Source: Halocaridina rubra (taxonomy: Eukaryota > Arthropoda > Malacostraca > Decapoda > Atyidae). Taken from it: a DNA stretch of 64,000 nucleotides. Below are positions 1 through 64,000 of this stretch, in pieces. The notes under the pieces were generated by a model. That model had not been told where the DNA came from. It was given only the letters and a program-made list of their open reading frames with translations, and ran no database searches. The stretch spans positions 72,501 through 136,500 of the forward strand of contig JAXCGZ010000064.1 of the NCBI GenBank assembly GCA_037179515.1, written 5' to 3'. Each line of letters opens with the position of its first letter. The stretch's first letter is position 1. The position numbers and the translations under genes are program-made.

Positions 1-116
1 TGACTGTGTTCTTTGGTTGCAATAACATAGCTATTTCTGTGATTTCCAGTTATAATAGTTAATCGCTCAGTTACATCAGAATACGAGGTTAGTGTGTGTT
101 TTTCTTATTTTGTCTA

Positions 117-620
117 AATTAGGGTTAGCGGAGACTGCAGTGGTTAGGGTGCTCCACTCGGGTAGTGACAAACTGGTGTTTGAGCCCACAAATCGTACAA
201 GAGGGACCTTTCTGTGCAGTGGTTTGAGTGTTCAATTCAGGAATGACAAACCTGTGTTTGATCCTTCAAATTATGCAAGAGGGACCTTTGTATGCAGAAG
301 TTTGAGTGTTCGACAAGTGAAGTGACAAACCAGTGTTTGAACCCTCAAATGATACAAGTATGACCTTAGTACACAGTGGTTAGATTGCTTCACTCAGGAA
401 GTGACAGACTGGTATTCAAGTTATACAAGGGGGACCTTTGTAAGCAGTAGTTTGAGTATATGATGTAAGAAGTGACAGACCAGTGTTCGAACCTATTATA
501 GACGTTAGGAAGAACATCCAGCCTTAATTCCCCATTTCAAACCTGTCTAAGTCAACCCCCATTCGAATGGGGATAAGTAGTGACACATTAGTAATTTGTC
601 CAGTGCTGTAGGGCAGCAGT
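117..620 (+). repeat. Tandem S2 tRNA-like heads plus an S2 body
   Basis: About five units of roughly 80 bp, each with gcagtggttagg-type and gtgttcgaacc-type strings (A- and B-box-like) and a gagggacctttgt spacer, followed by one S2 body with AACATCCAGCC and CCCCATTCGAATGGGG. Confidence 0.75.
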
Positions 621-712
621 ATTCATATGTATTTTCAAGACTGGAACTAAATTTAATTGATTTTGTACTAACCTATAATTTCCGGTTACGCATTTTTAGA
701 TAATTACAGCAA

Positions 713-1010
713 TATTGTGGTGGAGTGGTAGCTACTTGAGCTTGTAATATACTGGTCCCAGGTTCAATCCTGGCCCAAAGTTAGATTAGCTCTCATTATC
801 TCATGTTATTGCCAATTAAATTATGCAATTAATTGAGGGATCAGTGATATCCCATAGATCTAAACTGATCATTTAGTCATTGCCTTAAGATCACTGGGCC
901 CACATGATTGGAGAGGGGGCCTAGACCATGACTACATGGTATGTATATAATTGGGCTCTAGTGCTGTCTATGTCCTTTGCCTCTGCCTTTCATTAGAGAC
1001 GTTTAGCCAT
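713..1010 (+). repeat. S3 SINE-like repeat
   Basis: Starts tgtggtggagtggtagc, has a B-box-like ccaggttcaatcctgg, a body with ctcattatctcatgtt and agatcactgggcccaca, and ends cctctgcctttcatt. The same 290-bp sequence recurs in both orientations across the window. Confidence 0.85.
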
Positions 1011-1137
1011 TCATCAGACACACGAAGTAATATCAGATGAACTGAACTTTCGTTGTATATTTGATGCAGAAACTCATAGCAATATTTAACTTTTTCTTGT
1101 AGCCTATGATTCATCTTTATTTTTGTTTTCAGTCATC

Positions 1138-44454
<43,317 letters not shown>

Positions 44455-45400
44455 AATCTTCTTGTAGATGGTTAATACTTAAGTCATTTGTATGTAGTCT
44501 TTGAGTAGTTCCTCTTAGTACAGAAGAATTTAAGTGGATCCATGTAGTTTGATGTACGTCCATGTAATTATTTATAGAGTCGTAAGTAGTTTATACGTAA
44601 ATCTGTAGAATTAGTGCTAATGCTTGATTATTTATAAGTAGAGACTTGTAATTATTATTTTTACAAGTGTTAATTGATGTACTAACATCCGACACACAAA
44701 ATTTTGATTTTACTGAAGTTGAATGCTTAGCAAATGCCATTACATATAGTACATTAGAATGCAACCCATTAGCACATTGTTACACCTGTAGCTTTTAACG
44801 AGTTTTCAGTTTTGTAGATTTTAAGTATAGGTGTCCTTCATCTTATGCTCTTAATTGGCCCCACAAATGCCCGTGTAAGTTAAAAATCTTTTAAAATCAA
44901 AACCTTACGTAAATGTGTCTAAGATTAGAGAATACTATAATATATTCTCAGCCTCCTGTATACTTTGAAGATTGGCAGATTACTGAACTGTACTTCAAAT
45001 TTCCCAAATACAATTTAAATTTGTGAAAAGTACTGTGCTTGTTGAAATGTATTTTCAAAAGGAAAAATTTTATGATTTTTTTTCATTTGTGTATATTCAA
45101 ATCACACTTTTTAAAATCGTGTAAGATGAAGGACAATCGTTTTACCATGCTTGATACAGCCATGACTGAATTATTATTATTTTGTATGAATGGATTAGGA
45201 ATGTAATATAATATTGTATCTTTTTATTGTTGAAATTTGTGCAGATAATGGAATTGTACTTATTATTAGTTCTATATTGATTCTGGAAGTGTCCCTATAA
45301 AGCTAATGAATCACATATAAAAGAAACAATAGTAGCTAAACTTTTTACTTTGTTTTTTACAATTAAAATTTAAAAGGCACTTAGAAATAATATTCTATGA
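44455..45400 (+). other. Integrin alpha 3' UTR / downstream flank
   Basis: AT-rich sequence after the stop. I saw no clear AATAAA in the first kilobase; an ATTAAA near 45363 is the best candidate. It contains a TIR-bearing repeat (44826-45138). Confidence 0.45.
44826..45138. repeat. MITE-like element with inverted ends in the integrin 3' region
   Basis: Left end gtgtccttcatcttatgctc and right end aatcgtgtaagatgaaggac are inverted repeats of about 15 bp, 310 bp apart. Confidence 0.7.
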
Positions 45401-45402
45401 AA

Positions 45403-45403
45403 G

Positions 45404-45439
<36 letters not shown>

Positions 45440-45595
45440 GAGAGTGGTAAGACTATTTCCTCCTTGTTCCCTTGCACGTTGTAAATGTCGACAAAATAGG
45501 GCAGAGCGAGGGGACTTGGAATCCCCTCTGTTGTATTTTTTCCCCTGGAGAGGCAAGTTCTTGCTTTGATTCACCCACCTCCTTTAAAGAGAATA
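45403..45595 (-). repeat. ATT microsatellite and reversed D element
   Basis: (ATT)n 45403-45439, then reversed D: aaatgtcgacaaaatagggc and ggggacttggaatcccctct. Confidence 0.75.
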
Positions 45596-45749
45596 ATGGC
45601 TTTTTATGTAGCTAAGTAGATAGATTGATCCAAACAGAAATGCCACAGGAAGGTCAAAACTAACTTTTTTCTTATTCTCAAAGAGATTTTTAAAAACTAG
45701 GCAACTTAATTCAATTAATTTAAGATCGTAGAAATACGACAAAGGAACC

Positions 45750-46020
45750 AGGACTAACCTTCATGGGACCATGCTGCTTACTGGAAAGCATACTGTGGGA
45801 CCCAGCTGTTTACCGGGAGCTGTCTTTCAGAGTTAGTTTTATTTCAGGTGAATTACATGGAGATTAACATATTGGCTAGGAGAGATCCCTGTGACACTTC
45901 AGTGCTAACTGGGAACCATCAAGATTTCACACCATTATAATCACTTCATAAAGGGAAGAACAGCAAGCACAGTGCACAGGAATAATGCCTGTGAGACCCT
46001 GCTATTAACTGGGAATTATC
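45750..46020 (+). repeat. Tandem ACTGGGAA repeat
   Basis: Four units of about 70-100 bp with gggaccatgctgcttactgg, tgggacccagctgtttaccg and agaccctgctattaactggg. Confidence 0.55.
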
Positions 46021-46049
46021 CAGAGTTAGTTCCATAAAATAAGGTTGGC

Positions 46050-46490
46050 ATCCAGTAGCTCATAGGCAGAATGCGTTAGTCAGGAATCGGCTGATGCGGG
46101 ATTGATCCCACTGAGGGGTGCTAGGAAAGGGATCCAACCTTACTATCAGCAGCTACAACATTTGTGTGTCCAACCCCATTTGAATAGGGACTCATTGTGA
46201 GGTAGACATTAAGAACAACAGTGGACAGAAAAGATCTTTAGAATTTAACTGAGAACTGAAATCCACTTAGAGTTAGCTCCAATTCGGATTATAATTGAAT
46301 AATCCTTACCTGCTCTCTTTTGACCGCTGTAGCGCATTTGATAGAGTGCTTGATGCGGGAAGTGGTATACCAGTGTTCGAGCCCACTGCTGGGTGTTTGG
46401 AAGAGTATCCAGCCTGGACTCCCCTTCTCCAACCTGTGTGTATTCACCCCCATTCGAATGGGGATAAATTGCAACATATAAAACAGCAAA
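46050..46490 (+). repeat. Two S2 repeats
   Basis: 46050-46210 (ggatccaaccttactatcag) and 46325-46490 (accgctgtagcgcatttgat, gtgttcgagcccactgctgg, ccccattcgaatggggataa). The second is one of the best-preserved S2 heads. Confidence 0.85.
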
Positions 46491-46639
46491 CACAAATTGA
46501 CTTGATACTTAGGAAAGTTGTATGATTATTGAGATTCAGAAAGGATTTCTCAGTATCCAAAAATGCAATGAGCTCGTTTTTGAATCTATTATTTAATGTT
46601 ATCAGTTAATTTTTAGATTACTTTTCTATTGCCAGTCAG

Positions 46640-46900
46640 CATTAGATTGTATAGAATGAGTATATCAGAAGGACAACACAGATAGGGAAGTTTGGGGACA
46701 TGGTGAGAGGGATGAGACTGAGATGGTTTGGGCATGAGTGAGGAAGGATAAAGGTATATTGGGATAAGAGTGCTGCCAGGAAGAAGGGGGATGGGTAGCC
46801 AAAGAGGAGGATTATGCATGTGGTGAGGGAGGACATGAGGGTGTGTGGTGATAGAAGGAACACGCTTGATATTAGATGATCTGGAAATTATTGATATGTG
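46640..46900 (+). mobile_element. LINE-B C-terminal relic
   Basis: gagactgagatggtttgggc, gaaggataaaggtatattgg and gccaaagaggaggattatgc match the C-terminal L-R-W-F-x-H region of LINE-B. Frame broken. Confidence 0.6.
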
Positions 46901-47439
46901 GCAGCCCCTGATGGGGGAAAGTCAATAGATAAGATTATATAATAAACAAGAAATTGATTAAGTGCTAATATATATTTTAAGTAACAAAATTACAATTTCG
47001 TGTCGGTATTGTTCAAATGTTTCTATCAGAATATATCATATTGATTTTATATCCAGAGCTCTTGATTTATTTCAATACTCGTATAAACGTGCAGTACATG
47101 GCCTCGATAATGTACAATATATATTCTTTATCATTTCGAAACTTTAAAGCATTAAATTTCTTGATGAACTAATTCAACAGGTTGGAAAATTATATTTTAT
47201 TTGGTTTTATTTCACCAACTGGTATTGATTGTTACAGAAGATTAAGGAGTTACATTTTATTTCTTGTTATTTCACCAGCTCAGACTGATTGTTTTAATTG
47301 CTTTGAAAGTTGCAGTTCACATGTTATATATCACAGCCTCATATATCTACGAAAGTTACATCGTATTTGTTTTGTTTTGACTTGATTTTAATATTATGCT
47401 AGTTATGAAAGCTGGTGTCTAGACAAACGCCCTACTATT

Positions 47440-47733
47440 ATGTGCCTGACTGTCAGTTGCCCAGTGGACAACTACCTGACTGTCAGCAGCCTGACAGACA
47501 GGTACCTGACAAGGACAATTGCCCTGTGGACATTGCATGATAGGGATGATTTCCCTAGGTTCGGTTAGGTTAGGTTAAGTTATATAAAAACATTCGGGCA
47601 TTTATCCATCAGGCAGTTGTCCCTAAAGGCCAATTATATGTTGGGCAGTTGTCTGCCAGACAGCTGGTATTTGGGCATTTGTCTGTCTGGCATTTGGCAT
47701 TCGGACAGTCGTCCATTGGGCAGATGACCTGAA
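47440..47733. repeat. G foldback in the 3' UTR of the minus gene
   Basis: Left half ctgactgtcagttgcccagt, centre ggttaggttaggttaagtta, right end ccattgggcagatgacctga. It ends about 12 bp from the stop codon of the minus gene. Confidence 0.85.
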
Positions 47734-47743
47734 ACTGTGAAAG

Positions 47744-62506
<14,763 letters not shown>

Positions 62507-62619
62507 CTGGAATAAAAAGTAGAATTAGAAAATTTCTGATATTTTCTTAGGGGGTCTTTGAGTTTCTGTTGTCTTGTTGTGAAATTACATAATCTCTCAC
62601 TGATTACGCACTGACTACA

Positions 62620-62990
62620 GGGGTTGCAGCAGCTCAGTGGTGGAGTTTGCATGTTAGGATATGACCAGTGCTGCTTCAAACTCACCGTAGGACGTAAGGA
62701 AGGGCATTCACCCTTAATCCTCCAAATCCAGCATATCTGTGTAGCTCAGTGGTAGAGCTCAGAAGTTTGGACTAAATCTGGTTTGGACCCATCTCGAGAC
62801 GTAAGTAATGGCATCCACATTTAATCCTCCAGCTATAGCATATTTACGTAGTTCAGTGATAGAGCTCGCAAGTTGGGACGTGACTAAAGTTGATTCGGAC
62901 CTACCGCGGGACATAAGAAGGGCATCCACCTTTAATCATCCAGCTCCAGCTTATCTGCGTTTACCCTCATTCGAAATGTTGCACTTACAC
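62620..62990 (+). repeat. Tandem S2 head/body units (three)
   Basis: Three units of about 115-125 bp: gcagctcagtggtggagttt, gtagctcagtggtagagctc and gtagttcagtgatagagctc heads, each followed by a gcatccacctttaatc body. Confidence 0.85.
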
Positions 62991-63169
62991 ACTTAGATAC
63001 ACATAGCCTGTATAAGATGTGTTTTCTTCATACGTTCAAGTAACGTACTCTATAATGCTATACAATTTTACAACAATATTAGCTATAAGTACTACTAAGT
63101 CCTTTCTATGCATTTTTACTCCTTGAATACTTCTAATTATTTGTGTGAAATTAGTTATATATACAACAT

Positions 63170-63478
63170 TTAATGGTTAAAGGTCTTTAATAAGAGGCAG
63201 AGACAAAGAACAATGATAGTGCAAAGCCCAACTATATATCTACCGTACAGCTAAATCCAAGCCTGTCTCCAATCACTTGGGCCCAGTGATCTCCAGGCAA
63301 TGGGTTTATAATCAGCTAGACTCACAGGAAATCACAGACCCCTCAGTTAATATCCCATTATAATAGGTAACGACATGAGACACTGAAAGCTAATCTAACC
63401 CCGGGCCAGGATTGAACCTGCGGCCAGTATATTGCAAACCCCAGACACTACCACTGCCCCACAGTGTCGCAGTTGAAA
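63170..63478 (-). repeat. S3 SINE-like repeat
   Basis: Reversed S3: ggtctttaataagaggcaga, cttgggcccagtgatctcca, head cactaccactgccccacagt. Confidence 0.92.
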
Positions 63479-63479
63479 A

Positions 63480-63905
63480 TGAAGGCTTCCAGATGATATT
63501 GCCCCTCTTTCACTGTGAATGACTAGGAACTTTTGCAGGGAGATTTGTGGTGACCCATTATCCCCAAGGAAATAAGTTGTGGGAGAGTCGTACTTTTGCA
63601 TAAAAAGATCAGGGCTCCACAGCAAATGATCATTGCCCCACTTACACTGTGGATAACCCAGACATAACTGCAGGGAGAACCATGGTGATCCTTTATCTTT
63701 AATTACCTTAGATGTGGGAAACTCGTACTCATGCATGAACAAATTAGGGATCCACAGCAGACGATATTGCCCGCTTGCACTGTGTGTGACCCAGGCGTTG
63801 TTGCAGGGGGAACGTGGTGATCCATTATCCCCAAGTGAAATGTGAGGGATGGGGAAAATGATCTTTTGGCTGATGGGGGATTGTGACCATTGAAAACTCA
63901 TAAAA
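63480..63905 (-). repeat. Three-copy tandem repeat of about 118 bp
   Basis: Units with gatccattatccccaag, tgttgcagggggaacg/actgcagggagaacc and gggctccacagcaaatgat. The long minus open frame across it is a repeat artefact. Confidence 0.8.
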
Positions 63906-63914
63906 ATAGCACCG

Positions 63915-64000
63915 TTTGTGTCACAATTACTCCTAATTCAAATGGGGGTGGACACACACTTTGGAGATGGGGGATTAAGGCTGGATGCTCTACCTAATAC
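63915..64000 (-). repeat. S2 repeat, cut by the window end
   Basis: aattcaaatgggggtggaca and gattaaggctggatgctcta. Confidence 0.75.

Noticed and set aside
63395..63901. 168-codon minus frame
   Set aside because: Crosses an S3 head and a three-copy tandem repeat; no splice or domain evidence, and it does not join exon M1.

Overview
The window is animal nuclear DNA, most likely from an arthropod and probably a decapod crustacean. The genes are split into small exons by introns full of long AT, CT, GT and AAT/ATT microsatellites. tRNA-derived SINE-like repeats are abundant, non-LTR retrotransposons are decayed, and degenerate TTAGG/CCTAA blocks (the arthropod telomere motif) are scattered through. 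No bacterial, viral or CRISPR features were seen.

Two protein genes lie tail to tail. (1) Plus strand, about 1.1-44.5 kb: a near-complete integrin alpha subunit. At least 20 exons could be placed by reading frame, splice sites and intron phase, from a signal peptide (1904-2059) through FG-GAP beta-propeller blades, thigh and calf domains, a transmembrane helix and the GFFKR tail ending at 44454. The end of blade 3 and blade 4 were not found between 11428 and 13838, and the start exon is uncertain. (2) Minus strand, 62.5 to 47.7 kb: the last six recognised exons (about 507 codons) of a gene that I could not name. It has an acidic repeat-rich region, then a charged coiled-coil-like stretch, then a basic Ser-rich C-terminus. 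Its 5' end is probably beyond 64000.

Repeat families are named here for convenience. S1 is a tRNA-like head ending in a GAAGGCAACCGTCCTAGC-type body. S2 is a tRNA-like head followed by GGAAGGGCATCCAGCC and a CCCCATTCGAATGGGG tail. S3 is a tRNA-like head with CCAGGTTCGATCCTGG and a body ending CTCTGCCTTTCA. S4 contains TGGCTAGTACAGTGGTAACG. D is a CCCCTTATAAGGGG...GGAACATGGAGGAGG element, with D' a relative. E is a short dispersed repeat. F is a foldback with GGCGCC arms and a TTAGG core. G is a foldback built from GGGCAGTTGTCC. LINE-A is jockey/CR1-like, LINE-B is RTE-like, and LINE-C has a C-terminal CCHC-like end.

The most unusual theme is that repeats touch exon edges. Tandem arrays have grown out of 5' splice sites (38135-38490, 39336-39820) and 3' splice sites (2710-3064, 26086-26445). 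S3 tails form the acceptor region of two integrin exons. Four of five G foldbacks lie within about 25 bp of an exon edge or stop codon. Several long, nearly perfect palindromes (15658-15920, 17132-17969, 25749-25934, 59048-59277) sit in introns.
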